From Gyrodactylus bullatarudis (Eukaryota; Platyhelminthes; Monogenea; Gyrodactylidea; Gyrodactylidae), in NCBI GenBank assembly GCA_012064415.1, contig SSNU01000114.1, positions 248,001 to 312,000 on the forward strand: 64,000 nt of DNA, in the 5' to 3' direction. The translations under genes and the position numbers were made by a program. Every line of letters begins with the position of its first letter. Within the stretch, counting starts at the first letter, position 1. The notes under the pieces are model-generated. The model did not search any database, had not been told where the DNA came from, and was given only the letters and a program-made list of their open reading frames with translations. Positions 1-13,000 of this stretch are shown here, piece after piece.

Positions 1-972
1 TTATGGACGATACTTAAATGTCTTTTAGAATTCAGAACTTGGAGAATATAAAAGTGACATGTGTCTTTTTCAAATGACCTAGTCCCAAAAACCCATGACA
101 TTTTCAAGAACTATTTTTAATATTATACTTAAAGAATAACCATATTTGTGTGATTAAAATGAATTCTGTCAAAAATTTCGGTATCGACAAGGCCTTAACT
201 AAGTGCAGTTATAAGCGTTTTAGATTTACGAATCATGAAATTTATTTTAATTTGCAATTCAAGATGTCATAATAGCTTATCTTGCAACAATAAATGATTT
301 TTCTACAATTCTCAACTAATCTTATATTTTTTAAAACTAATTTTGAGCTTTTGATTACTAACTTAATATTTTGAACCTTGGTTATAAGTTTAACAAACTG
401 GCCGGTTACAATTGTATAGGAAGTTCCAAGTAGGGACCCTACACTATTAGATTGTTTAAGCATTAAACAATGTGAAAGATTTAATGGAAATCAAAAAGAT
501 TATGAACCCGTATAATGATATCAGTTTGAAAAATTTAATTCAGTCAGCCAAACTTATTACCAAGTATCAAGATCAACAAACTATATTTTATAGCTAGTTA
601 ATCTTAAAACCTGGTAAGACTATCAGGTAGTCTTAAGACTATCAAAGATTTCAGTTAATCTTGTTACCGAGTAACAAGTTTAACTAACCATTCCGTTAGT
701 CTTAAGACTATCAAAGATTCCAGTTGCTATCAGGTAGTCTTAAGACTATCAAGAGTAACAAGATTAACGGTAACATATACATTTCTAGTACAAAAGAATT
801 AGCTCAGAAAAGATTGCTCATTGTCATTCAAAATGAGACTTGTATTGCTCCATAACAGAGTCCCCTCTATTAGCGAGCAAATGAAAACAAATTGAGTGTT
901 AAAATGAAAAAATATAAATTTTTGTTAAAGGTACATGATAAGAGGCGCAAAATAAAAAATAGTTCTCTTCTT
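1..972. other. Non-coding region 3' of FLCN
   Basis: No open frame here looks like a real gene; a 73-codon frame at 242-463 (-) is Leu/Ile/Lys-rich and shows no family resemblance. The only structured part is the repeat cluster at about 620-790, described separately. The stretch just below 973 should hold the FLCN 3' UTR. No AATAAA is obvious close to the stop codon on the minus strand. Confidence 0.6.
620..790. repeat. Cluster with three copies of a 14-bp palindrome
   Basis: The perfect palindrome TAGTCTTAAGACTA occurs at 628-641, 697-710 and 735-748. Each copy is followed by ATCAA, and the first two continue as AGATTYCAGTT. Between copies lies another short inverted repeat, GTTAC/GTAAC. 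The tail (about 746-775, CTATCAAGAGTAACAAGATT) resembles sequence at about 51168-51200, so part of the cluster belongs to a dispersed family. Function unknown. Confidence 0.65.
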
Positions 973-3900
973 CTAATCTTCGTTAGTTGATTCATTATTT
1001 GTGACTGTTGTCGATGAATTACCGATAGAAATTTGATTTGAACCAATAGAATCACACCTTTTATTCATTTTAGATAACAACTGCTCGGAATTCTTTGAAG
1101 AGTGACAGACATCCTTCTTTGATTGTGAGCTTATGCCTTTGGTGAAAAATGATAGCAACAGCTCATCACATGGGGCACAACCGATACACTCCAAGAATTC
1201 CTTCATCTTAAGGGAAGGTTTTCCATTTGCATTTGCATCATGACTGTTTTTAGACGAAGGTGAGACGGATGCATTCTGAAAAATGAATAGTTAACTTTGT
1301 TAACAGAACCAATTCAATATCATCAACCTAGGGTCTGAAGAGAGACGCAATTCTAGTCTAGTTTTTTCAACTTTTTTGGAATAGTTTTTAAAAGTGGGGA
1401 AAAAATATTGCTACATATAATGAGATTTCGATGTGGAATGAAAGATCCTGATTGGTCACAATGTATCATATACAATGTATAATATAGGTACTATTTTCAT
1501 TTATTATGGCATGAGAGGATATTCACATTTCTACTTCTTCTTCCCATCGCAACCGCCTACCACTAGCAGACTATTTTCATTCTTTGATTTTGTAAAATTC
1601 CAGACTAAAAAGTCGATAAGTAAATACAGAAATCAGAATTGAGTTGTATGACCTAATCTTAAAAACAAGATCATGAAAATAAACTTTTTTGAGCCACCAA
1701 GTGTAGTGGGTAAAATATGAGAGACTTGTTTTAAAAGTGATTTATGACTATGGTACGCAGAAAATGGCAAAAATTATTTTGTAAAATAGCATTACATGGA
1801 TCAAAATTAACACTCGATAAGAGGGGTCTTCAATGTAATGAACCCATTGATTCTGGTCTCCAAAGTTAATTCTCACAAAGTGAAATAGGAAAAAAGGGGA
1901 TCTACTATAGGATGACTCAGTGAGAAAGAGTATGACTTTGAGCTCCTCTAACCTACCTATGGTGATATTTTTGCATTTAAACAAGGCAAGTTTGAAGAAC
2001 TTTACAGTCTACATCAGATGGTGTTGGTCTTCTCAAAGGAGTAATCCTCCCTAATTTTGATTACGGCTCTACAGCAGCCGAACGCCCACTCAACTTTTTA
2101 GCAATTATCTCAAATCTAGTTTCTTAATTCTCCTACACACAATTTTGGCGTAAAGATCGAGCTTCCAGATTAACTTATTTATTTTTAAAGAAATGAAAAT
2201 AGACCAGATATGCAATTATCTCTATCAATTTATCCCAGATAATAACTATTTTTTTATATCATCTTTCAATTTAAAAAAAATCTATTATTGTTTAGAAGTC
2301 GTTTAAAGATCTTACCTGTACCAATTTACATTCTTGATAGGTGTAGTAGAGTTTGGCCTTGTTGAGCCATTCCTGTTTAGCATTGTCCAGAGCAATATTG
2401 AGAACGTTAGCACTCAATTGCGGCTTTGTACACAAAATGTTGAGGTAAGTTTGTACTAGCTGGGGTATTTTATTCAACGGTTGATATGTCACATGGAAGA
2501 ATTGAGTAAGATTAGTTGTATTGGGACTACTAGAGATTATCGAACTGTTAGAGAGGTTGGGATTAACTTCACTAGCTGTTTCAATGAGATCCCCTTGGGA
2601 GTTCATCCGTAGTAAATTCAGTTGAGCTGATGTATATGAAGGAATTTTGTTGAGAACTTGCTGGTTCATGGTATTCTTGAGACTACATTCGTTATAGAAT
2701 AGATTGAAGTTGAGCTGGAAAAGATGTAATCCAGACTTATTAAAATTACAAGTCAAGTCATTTTTTTATACTTGAGTTGAAACTATTTGTTAAAGGGATT
2801 AAGTATTTCTTGAAGAGTGATAAGGAGAAGTATATATGGGCAGTAAATTTGGAGAAAGAATAAAAATTTCTAACATTACTAGTAACCTAGATAGATTTGC
2901 GACTTTTTTGCGATATTTCAAAAAGAAAATTACGATTTTTTTAACGCCCTACTTATTATTCAAGAAATACTACAGCTCTTTCGCCTTGTTCTTTTCAAAG
3001 TAAACTACTCGGTTCAATCAATCATACTCGCTGTTGTAGATTTTTGATGATGAAATATTTTCTCCGAAATCGTCTCTTTGTTAAGGCCAATGAAAAACTA
3101 TTATAGGTGTGGATATTTTGGTTAATTGCAGTAACATTTTTTGTTGATCAAGCTAATATATGTAAACTTACACTATCGATGATAACTTTAGAGTTTTTGT
3201 CCAGGGCCGATTCGATATTCTGTCGGGATTCATCAATGGAAAAGCTATCTCTTGAATGTACAAGAATGATGGCGAATTTACTTTCATCCTTGAGGTTTAT
3301 TTTCAGGGTCTGACCGCATGTGGAGATTATGTTGAATTTGTGACGATTGCCAATTTCTTGGACATCAAATTTCTAAGGGATTGAAAAAGAATTTTAGTAT
3401 GAATAGGAATAAATTTTCATTTATAAGATACAGTTTTAGCGTATAGAGAGAACTGAGAGTCATATGTTATTCAACCCTCAGAAGTTGCTCTTACACCTCA
3501 GAAGATCAATCCCTGCTAATAATGCTAGTACAAGTTGGTAGTTCAGTCCATATAGAGCTACAAAACGTGTAAGAGAGTGATCCCCTGATGCTCATGAATC
3601 CCATTTTCTCAAGAATCTATAAAACACAATGGAAAATAAATTTGACCATGATTTAACAACGTATTTCATTCGAAAAGCCTAGCACGCTACTCAAATACTT
3701 GAGTTTTAGTAATTATAGAAAGAAAAAAATCTTGGCGCGGATTTAAAATTTTTTCATGTAATAATTTGAAATAACAGAGTTATTTAATCTTTGTTATTAT
3801 TCATCATAGACAATTTTTTGTTAATGCATTGAAAAGAGGAGAAAATTTTCTTTCGAATGATATATAACGAGCAAAACCTAGTTAATGTATATTAAATTTA

Positions 3901-6528
3901 AGAAGGTTTAAAGAATTGAGGATGAGGTGAAAAACTGCTTATTCCTTATTGGGTAATGAGTGCTCAACGCTGATTGGTTGGAATTTTGAGGTATAAATCA
4001 AAGCCTCTATGAAAAATTTAATTTAATTCGAGTCATCATGTGTGAAATTGACTGTAACATCTGCATAAGTGCAGTGATAGCAAAGTGATTTAATTTCAGA
4101 GGTATGAAATGATACAAAATTCTCCACTTAAAATAGATCAAAACCTTTTTAATCGACAAAATAATTGAAACAGTATTTTCTCATTAAGAGAATTGCTAGC
4201 AAAACTTTCGAATCTTTACAAAAATGACTGATGGTCATTCTTTCAAAGGGACAGTCAACTTTTTGATTAAAAAGATATCGATTGTGACATAAAATTGTCC
4301 ACCAGCTTTGGCATATGGGAAAGGGCACACCCACAAAAATTTTTTTTCTTCTGAAAATTATGATAAAAAAAGTATAATTTTTTTCGCGATTTTATAGCAA
4401 CTTTCTACAAGGGTTTTGAGTAATAAATGTTGAAAACCTCTTCAGAATTATATTGCTGAAAAAATGTCTTTTTATCTTTATTTATAACTAAGTTATGGCT
4501 AACTAAAGTTTGTGGTCCTCAAATTTGTAATAGTGGAAGGATGAAGAAATTAAAATAGGATTAATCAGGAAGAAATCATTATCGATTTTCTACATAAGTC
4601 ATACCCTGAGGGAAGTGTACTATGTACAATGTGAAAAAAATGTGTAAAATTCATTGTGGTCTCTAATTATAATTAACAATTCGTTTAACCTGTAATTATC
4701 ATAATTAAAAACTCGTAAGTACAACATTTGATAGAAAATTATGAAAAGCTTTTCTTGTGAAGTTTATACCACCACCATAAATTTGAAACCGAAACTGTAT
4801 ATCAATCTGATCAGAATTTAATTTCCTACAAAATGATATGAAAATCTCAAATTTGTGATATTTTTCGGAAAAAAATTTTTTTTCTTGGAAAAATGGAGTG
4901 TGCCCTTTCCCATATGCCAAAGCTGGTGGACAATTGTATTTAAATTTAACAACATAAAGAGATTCTACTCAAGAGAAAATAGATAAATTTCTCACAGTCT
5001 TGAGACATCCGATTGGCAGCAGGGAAGACAAGGCAATTGCCGTTATAACTGCAGCATAATGATTTGTTTGATGGCCAGGATGTACAATTATTTTGTAGCC
5101 AAGGGTAACATGATTCAAAAGTCTGCTTAGGACGGCGGAATTCAGCGTTTCTGTAAGTCGATGGAGGACTTTTTCGCGTCTAAAATTGAAATGAAAATTC
5201 ACTTGGAATGGACACATTTTTTAAGAATACGTAATAATAAATTTTATACGTACGTTGTTCTTAGGGAAAAGATCCTGGGTAAGTATGCAAAGTCAATACC
5301 ATTTTGATGGGTTATGTAGTTAAAGTTGTTGGAGGCAAGACTGCCAAGATCGTTGAAGGATGAATTTTTATGAAAACTTTCTGATTTTATCTGCAATTCT
5401 TCGTTTAACGGTGCATTGTTGAAAGAGTTCAAAGTCCACTGGCGGGAACCAGATCTGAGAAGCCAAACGAACCAAGAGTGAATTCGATAGAAAATTTGTT
5501 GATCACTTGTAATGTCGCATAGAGATCTAAGTTGTGATTGATTATTCTTTTTAATCATCTTTTGACGGCTCTGACAATTTGTCGGTGTGAAGGAATTCGA
5601 TTTTGTATCAACTGTTACATTTTTGGAAGAGCTCATGACTGGTGGTGGGGTATAGGTGCGTTGGTGAAGATCCAAAGATAAATTATTTCTATAACCAGTA
5701 CTGATTGATCCACTGCTACCGCCGTGAGAACTTTTGGAGACAAAAACAGTATCTGGACCGAGAGTATGGCATGTTTTACACTTTGAGGTATGTTCAAATG
5801 AGTCTCGTTCAAAAACCTTTTCGGCCAGAGACTTGAGTCGATCAATGATTTTCTCCATAGTTAAACTCTAGAATGTGAAAATAATCCAATTACAATGATA
5901 CGCTATAGATAATATGGAACGTATAATATAAATTTGAATGACTCACAATAAACTGCCAGGTATTAATCAAACTGAGATAATCCACAGATAATATGACAAT
6001 GCTATACATACTTTGAAGACCCCTGGAGTAGAAGTCTTTCAAATAAAAGTTATAACTGATTATGTGTTCATTCAATTCTAAATCGCCAAAATAGGTTGGC
6101 CCGCTCAACTTTAATTCAGAATCACAGATCGTGAGAGACTTGAGGCATGCTCTTTTGAGAATTTCGTGGATATTTCTATTTTTCGGGTAGCTAGTAGAGG
6201 CATAACTTTGCTTTTGAGAGGGATCATGACTGACGAATCCGCTAACGTTGTCAACCAACTCGAAAGAGCAAGCTGGACATGTATCATTGGAATTAGTTGA
6301 TAAATCAACATTGCCAGTATAACCTAGATATTAGAATAAGATTAACGTACTAGATTCGAACATGTTATTGAATTCTAATAAATTAGATAGTACATCTGCC
6401 TTATTTGATGGTTCCCATGAATCATTGGATGAGTTCAAAGTTGAATTCGAGTTGCAGGGCATTGTACACATTACAATAGAGGGACCATGATTTTCACAGA
6501 AATGACATAGGGCAACAACAGCATTCAT
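973..6528 (-). CDS. FLCN: Folliculin, seven exons
   Basis: Folliculin is a longin/DENN protein that acts with FNIP at lysosomes as a GTPase-activating protein for RagC/D, linking amino-acid supply to mTORC1 and TFE factors. Exons in transcript order: 6351-6528, 5947-6323, 5254-5867, 4996-5179, 3172-3372, 2316-2714, 973-1275. All junctions are GT-AG and all phases agree, giving about 751 residues (human protein 579). The start MNAVVALCHFCENHGPS matches the vertebrate N-terminus. Exon 2 carries CPAC and the longin core (ACLKSL, YFGD, FYLKDFYSRG, LINTWQFI). Exon 3 has EKVFERDSFE and WLLRSGSRQW with a long Ser/Thr-rich insert. Exon 4 has LLPIGCLK, and exon 6 has AKQEWLNKAKLYYTY of the C-terminal DENN region. 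The last exon ends in a Ser/Asn-rich tail. The extra length is in loops. The minus-strand gene sits head-to-head with EIF3G. Confidence 0.93.
4294..4935. mobile_element. TIR element (MITE-like) in FLCN intron
   Basis: The left end (about 4294-4333, ATTGTCCACCAGCTTTGGCA onward through GGGAAAGGGCACAC) reappears as its reverse complement at about 4892-4935, giving near-identical terminal inverted repeats of roughly 40 bp around a 640-bp AT-rich body. No transposase remains. Frames reading through the ends merely translate the inverted repeats. It lies in the intron between FLCN exons 4996-5179 and 3172-3372 and looks like a non-autonomous DNA transposon; superfamily unknown. Confidence 0.8.
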
Positions 6529-6629
6529 TCTGTGTAATTCATAACAATTTTTTTAAATAATTGGATAACTAAACAAAGATAATCCAAATATTTTTGAATT
6601 TTTTGTTGAAATACAAGTAATTTTTTGAA
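6529..6629. promoter_or_regulatory. Putative bidirectional promoter FLCN/EIF3G
   Basis: Only 101 bp separates the FLCN start codon (6528, minus) from the proposed EIF3G start codon (6630, plus). Both 5' UTRs and core promoters must fit here or overlap the flanking coding DNA. The sequence is very AT-rich and I see no clear TATA box or Inr. The promoter role is inferred from geometry. Confidence 0.5.
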
Positions 6630-7606
6630 ATGACAAGAGTGTAAGTCGTAATAACGTTTAATAATTTCTTAGATTACCCTGCGAAGAAGTCTATGAAGAT
6701 AAAGATAACAATAGGAAAATTGTGACTAAATTTTATGACGACTTGAAGGAAGGTCCCATCAAGGAAACAAATATATTTAAATATGAAAAAAAGATGATCA
6801 AAAAAGCCGTTATGGATAGAAGAAATTTGCCTAAATTTGGTCTTTCAGCTGATGGAAATGTGACAACTTACTCTACAGATGAGATTGAAATCATCCTTGT
6901 TCAAAATAAGATTGTAAAATTCCATGATATTTTTCTATTAATCTTAAATAATGTTGATAATTATTTTTAAAGATTGAAGAAAAAATGAACGAAGCAGTTG
7001 ATGGACCTCCTGAAAAGACTTACAACTGCCGTACTTGTGGAGGACCTCATTTATCTTTCAAGTGTCCTGTTAAATCAGAAATGGAAGCATTAGAAATGTT
7101 GAAATCAAATATTAAAAATCCTTCTGCCCAACTTGAACCAGTTTCAGAAGCAGCCCCACTCTCAACTTCTGGTCGTTATGTTCCTCCTCACAAATCTGGT
7201 AATGCTGTAATGCTCAGTGATAGACGTAGAAATGATATGTACACAATGAGACTAACCAATTTACCAGAAGATACGGAAGAGGAAGAGTTGAGAAATCTAT
7301 GCCAACAATTTGGCAGAGTCACTCGCATCTACACGGTCAAAGATAAAATCCGCAATGTTACCAAAGTAATTTATTCACTATTCAAGAATTAATTTTTTGA
7401 TGCCAATCTGTTTTTCGTTTTTAGGGTTTCGCTTTTGTTTCATTTGAGTCTCAAAAGAATTGTACAACGGCTATCGAACAATTGGACAAGCATCGGTTCA
7501 AACACTCAATCATTGGTGCTGATGAAGCAAAGTAGGTTTTTTTATATTTCTTTTTAAATTTTTAAAATTATTCATTCACTCTTTTCCTAGCAAATCGACA
7601 AACTAA
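6630..7606 (+). CDS. EIF3G: Eukaryotic translation initiation factor 3 subunit G
   Basis: eIF3g is a peripheral subunit of cytoplasmic eIF3 that contacts eIF3i and the 40S mRNA-entry side and assists scanning. Exons: 6630-6640, 6673-6913, 6973-7365, 7425-7531, 7591-7606; phases agree and give about 255 residues (human 320). In order: an N-terminal eIF3i-binding region with IVTKFYDD and RRNLPKFG, a CCHC zinc knuckle (C-x2-C-x3-H-x4-C in CRTCGGPHLSFKC), the conserved SGRYVPPH linker, and a C-terminal RRM with RNP2 MRLTNL and a perfect RNP1, KGFAFVSF. The last exon gives the terminal KSTN, like the PSTN end of human eIF3g. The start is less certain: coding exon 1 is 11 nt long and the usual SWAD-type N-terminal motif is missing. 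Candidate AATAAA at 7927-7932. Confidence 0.9.
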
Positions 7607-8449
7607 ATTCACTAGCAATGTTCCTCAATCTCTTTACTATCCATATTTATACTCATATATGGACTATTATATATATATACGCTAATAGTGTTTTTAATCC
7701 AATGTATGAACCCTTCCATCTCTAAATATATTCATGTTCATCATTGATGTGAGAATTCTGTCTTGATTCAATTCATTTCTATCTCTAATTAGTTTATGTA
7801 TAATTGAACATGGCTTGAGGGAAAAATCTAACGGCCTTCTGTAAGCCCGATTATTCTGTATTCATCTCATCAAAGTTCTTAGAAGTAAAAATTCACATCT
7901 CTAGTACAAATAGGTTTTTAAATTAAATAAATAAATAGCAATGATAGCAGCAATTTTGAATACATATATATTTCGTAAAATATCTCTAATTATAATAATA
8001 AGTAATTATTAAAAGTAATAGGTAATAATAGAACGAGGATACTTTTGAAATGATGACAGTTCTTTGCTGTAAACTGTTGTCTGAATTATTGCATAACATC
8101 AAAAAATACGGGAATAAGACTGTGAAGTGGACTCTCTATCTTGAACTATGGAGCCTTTTCTGTTCTTGCGTAGCTGTAGACTAGACAAGAACTGAGAGGA
8201 AATCCATTGTCAAAAAATGGTTCACAGTCACGTTAAGCAATTATTTTTACATACATCACTGTATAAGGTTGAGTAGAAGATTTAAAGATAATCTTGGTAA
8301 TCGATTTTTTATTTACATTTCATCTCATTCTTTCTTTTCTAATACAATTGAAAATGGAAATTGAAAAGAAGAGGCGACCTCTTTTCAAGTGAATATATCA
8401 TAGAAAAAAAGGAAAATTTTGTTGTTGATTTTGATTAAAATTCGAACGT
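7607..8449. other. Convergent 3' intergenic region
   Basis: This tail-to-tail gap separates EIF3G (+) from dystrophin (-). It should contain both 3' UTRs. Candidate poly(A) signals are AATAAA at 7927-7932 on the plus strand and AATAAA on the minus strand at 8308-8313. A further minus-strand AATAAA at 8449-8454 overlaps the dystrophin stop codon. No gene-like frame is seen. Confidence 0.55.
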
Positions 8450-10053
8450 TTATTTCTGTTGTTGTCCCCCAAAAGGATTTGGTCTCTCGGAGAGCATTTC
8501 ACTGAGAACTTTATTCCCTGGTTGTCCTGAAGTCTCGAATAGACTTCCGATACTTCCGGCAGCTGCAAATATGCATAAAGAAGAAGATATAATATTTACA
8601 ATCACCAATACAATTTTTTTCTGTGAAAATCTTTTTTTTTTAAATCTTTTTCCGTATAAAAAGTATAACACAGAATCAATGTGAGTCACAATAGAGAAAA
8701 AAGATCAATCTACACCATTAGTCATCCTAAAACATAGATATGGATGTGTGAAACTTGGTTAATTAAGCTTTGTTAGAACCTGTGTCGCCTATGAATTTCA
8801 GAATTTTCAGAAATTAACCCCTTTTGATGTGTATGAGAAACTTTTTTCTTAATAAAACAAAACTATTAGGTTGTACATCAGGTAATGGGACTGAATACAA
8901 AAACTGATTTATTACATCAAAATTTCAACCTGATTACAAACTCAAAATAAAAAGATTGTTTTTTTTTCAGAGAGATTTCTTTCAGAGATTTTAAGAGAAA
9001 TATGATAAAATAAATTTTGACCAAATTGGAAAAGAGTTTTATTCCCACGATTCTTTGTAGCATATAATACTGTTAATCTTGTTTTTATTTCTGAAAAAAT
9101 CTCGATTGAATTTTACTGAAGAAAAAGTACTGATTTACTGTTATCAAATTGAAAATAAACTACCCTATCTGATGAATGTGACCCCTTGATTTATTTTATA
9201 AGAGGAATCTACAGGATTCAATGAGAACAAAAGAAAAAGATAATTTGGAACATTATAAAAGCCTAATAATCGGGGGAATAACCAGTAATAACTATCTAAA
9301 CGTATCCTCATGCGTTCAGAAGAAAATTCAGTTCAGAAAGTTGAGTTACATATTTCATTATTACAGAATAAATTGCAAAAGAGACTGCTTACTATGAGAA
9401 GTTCTATGGTATGACGAAGAGTTGGGCATAACCTTATTGCTCAGAATATTACTAGAATTGCCATTGGAGGGTTGATTTTTATCATAGCCCAAAATTCCAG
9501 AATTTGGTGTATTACTTATGGGAGTTGTTCGGTTGATCTCATTCGAGGAGGGATACATTTTTGATGTGACTAATTCACTTGAGTTTGTTCGAAATCTGGA
9601 TAGTTTGTTAGAACTACTAGGGTTATTCACCATGTTGTTTGGTCCGCCAGACATTTGATAAGTGCCTACGGACGATTTAGTCACACGATAATCTATTGAA
9701 TAATCAGCAAACATTAGTTTAGACATTTTCCAATGTCTCTATGATCATATTCCTTGAATTTCTTACCAAACCTTCCTTCTAAAGCCTCTTCCAGATGTTC
9801 TAGCGATACTATTAGAGGAGAGGCTTTGGAAAGAGAGGCTTTGAGTGAGTAAAAATTGAATAGACTTACCATTCTGGGGCATAACAGAGTTGTTATAACT
9901 CCTGAATACAGGACTTCCCGAATATATTCGGCCAGACGACGCTTGTGATTGAATATAGGACTCCTGAGGGTTTGTATTGGGATTATTATGGCTTCTAAAG
10001 GCAGCCTTTGATGCAGCATATTGGGCTGATGTATATGTTTCGTTGTTTGGATT
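8450..10053 (-). CDS. DMD: Dystrophin terminal exons
   Basis: Exons 9870-10025 (or to 10053), 9767-9808, 9393-9692 and 8450-8562. The first has AQYAASKAAFRSHNN and NPQESYIQSQASSGRIY; the acceptor at 10025 keeps phase, whereas the better-looking one at 10053 would need a phase-0 donor in the previous exon. The 42-nt exon encodes SLEHLEEALEGRF. The next is Asn/Ser-rich (GGPNNMVNNPSSSNKLSRF). The last exon (AGSIGSLFETSGQPGNKVLS, ending PFGGQQQK) is the C-terminus, and all four junctions share phase 1. An AATAAA overlaps the stop codon; a likelier signal is at 8308-8313. Confidence 0.8.
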
Positions 10054-13000
10054 CTTAATAAAGGTTTAAAATATTGGTGATTATTTTTACCAAATTATAA
10101 AATTACGTAAATAATACGTATGAAGATGAGGATTTATGATTTTTACAAAATTCTTAATTTTTACATCAAAAAATTGAATTTGATCAAGATTTTTTTGGAA
10201 TCTAGATCATGAGGCCCACTTTCACGATACGAAGAAAAGAATTGTTTAAAATTCAAATATTAAGGAAACTATGGTAAATTCCAAATCTTGAAGTAGCGCC
10301 AAATTCCCATTTTTTTGAACTTTCAATTGAAAGTTATTTGACTCTATTATGGAATTGACACTTGCTTATCCGAATTTCTAACATCTAGGTGTGAGAAGAC
10401 AATCTCCATCAAGTTAGAGTTCATATGGATATAGTAATTATCAGTGACCACACTTTGCTAGTAGGTTAATTGTCTGAAAACACTGATAATTCAAGTTCCT
10501 TGAAAAATGACGAATTTATCAAAATTTTTATGATAATTATCGGTTAATCGTCTAACCGTGATCCTAAAAATCAAATTTTGATCACTCGCTCACGTTGAAA
10601 TCAGAAAAACTTTTCAATTCAAAGTTCAAAAAAATGGGAATTTCGCGATACTTCAAGATTTCAATTCTTTTCTTCTTTGTATCGTGAAAGTGGACCTTAT
10701 GATATGGATTTCAAAAAATGTAAATCCCACCTACAGGATAGACTTTGGGCGAAGACTGCATTGTACTGCCAAGTAGTGTCTTGTAATGACGTAGCTCATT
10801 CTCTAGCTCGCTATTCGATTGTTCCAAAAACTGAATTCGTTGTTCCATGTGATTTGAACCGGGTTCAACCATAGTGAATGGCTTCTGAAAAAGAGAAAAA
10901 TTGAAAATAGTTGGTCTTTTCATCTTAATCAATTGAAATATTTACAGGTCAATATTTTACAACAGTAAATCAAAACTGAAAGTTGATTATAAATATTAAA
11001 CTTGTCGAAATAGCTTCTTCAATTCGTTTTCACTAAAAGGTTTATAGACATTGAATTAAAGTTTAAAACATCTGATTAAAATAAACACATCTTATAATGA
11101 ATGTATTTAAATGTAAATGTATCATCTAAACTTACATGATACGAATCATAAGAGACGACGTTAACTGGTGTCATGGAGTGGATGTCATAACTAGTCCCAT
11201 AAATGCCACTGCTACCAGTAATAGGCATGTCCATGGATGGTGTCATCATTTGATTGGGTATCGGACTGCTTATTGGATAATTTTGAGCACTTTGAAGTTG
11301 ACGGCCGGATAAATAAGGCTGGCCGTACATTATTTGACTATTCGAGCCACGAAGTGTCCCATAATCTGATATCATATACCGGGAATTATCTTGTATCTAA
11401 AGGGAAAGTACATTGATTTGTATGCAAAGTTTTAAAAGAAATAAGCTAACCCTATCAAAAGATAAATCTCTAAGATGACTACCATTCGGATGGGTTGACC
11501 GTGGTTCAATTCTAGGAGGGACTTGGTTGTAACTCTGTTGCCTCGGATACGAAGGAGATGGCCCATAAGTGACATTATCAGGTCCATAGTAGTTCATTGA
11601 TTTCTTTGTTGAATTAGGCATGTAAGCGTTGCCTTGTAACAGCTTCTGTTGCATTCCAGGAGGTTGACTATGAGCCCGGTTAAAGGAATTCGATGAGGTG
11701 AGCATATTTCTGGCCGATTCTCTAATTTGACCGGAATTGCTCATTATCGCGGTGAAATCAGTAGGTTCATTCTGGGTACTATAGTACTGAGAGTCATTCA
11801 TTGGGCCGATTGAGGAAGTCATGAGTTGGTTTATCGGTTCATTAACAAACTGATTTGGTGCGTAAATTGTGTTAGTATCAAAAGCAGCCATATCCGGATA
11901 GCTCTGACGACGCAATGAATGGCTATATTTAGCAATTAAGTTGTGCTCATCATCGAAATGTGAGTCCTTGCGAGTCATGCCAATATGGGAAGACATTCTT
12001 GGTTGAATCTGTGGGGGTTGCTGAGGGCCGCCACGCTCTAAATTGGCCAAATGATTGGCCATCATACCAAGATCATTGTGGATCTGACGATTTTGTTCAG
12101 TTGAATGGCCACGGAATGAGTCTGTTGTAACGGATGGTACCATACTAATAAGATTGGAAATAAAGTTATAATTTGAATAAACTATTCTTTTAGAGGGACC
12201 TACTTTTTGGCATAATCTTGATTCTCTAACGTTCCCATATGCGATGGCAACTTGGAGCCGTCATTAATTCTCTCATTGGAGGAGTCATGCGGTGATTCCA
12301 TCTGATCATCGTTCGTATTACCAATAGCATCTAGGTCATTGATAGAATTTCCTTTCTTATTGAGGAATCGATTCCGGACAATCTTTGACATATCTTTAAT
12401 ACTTTCTGATTTATTCTATAGTAATAGAAAATTTGTTTAATATTCAATAGCTGTATCGATAACTTTTGAATAAAATGGCTTACATTATCATAATATTCAT
12501 GCATTACATGGCTGGATTTGTGCTTCTTCGGCGTCTTATCATAAAAGTAGCAGGTTTGGCACAAGTCGAAGTTGAAGCAATATAAACATCGATAGCTGAA
12601 AAAGATAAGTGGATTGAAAATTTAATTTCTTTCTATTGAAACTTTGTCGAGTTATTAGAATGTTTCTGAATAGGTTCATGAAGAATGAAAAAGATTTCTA
12701 CACGTCTACGTGGAATGTAGGCCTTACTCTTCTACAAATACAAATGATATTCATGAATCATGTAAAAAGCACAGAAGGGCTCGTTTGAATTGATCTTCAA
12801 AATTCGGAAAGGGTCTGATGCTCTATCCTCTTTTCAAAATTATATACATCGAATGAATTAAGGAGAAAAAGTGATCATAATTACAATGAATAAAATGAAA
12901 AATTTCAGTCTGAATTAGAAAGTTGGAGTAAATTCAGACTATGGAATTCTTATTTGAATCAAGAGGTATGGTGCAAAGTTGTTAGAAGACATACATCAAG

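Noticed and set aside
8563..8689. Upstream extension of the last dystrophin exon frame
   Set aside because: The stretch is Ile/Val/Lys-rich intron translation; a TTTGCAG acceptor at 8563 fits the phase of the previous exon.
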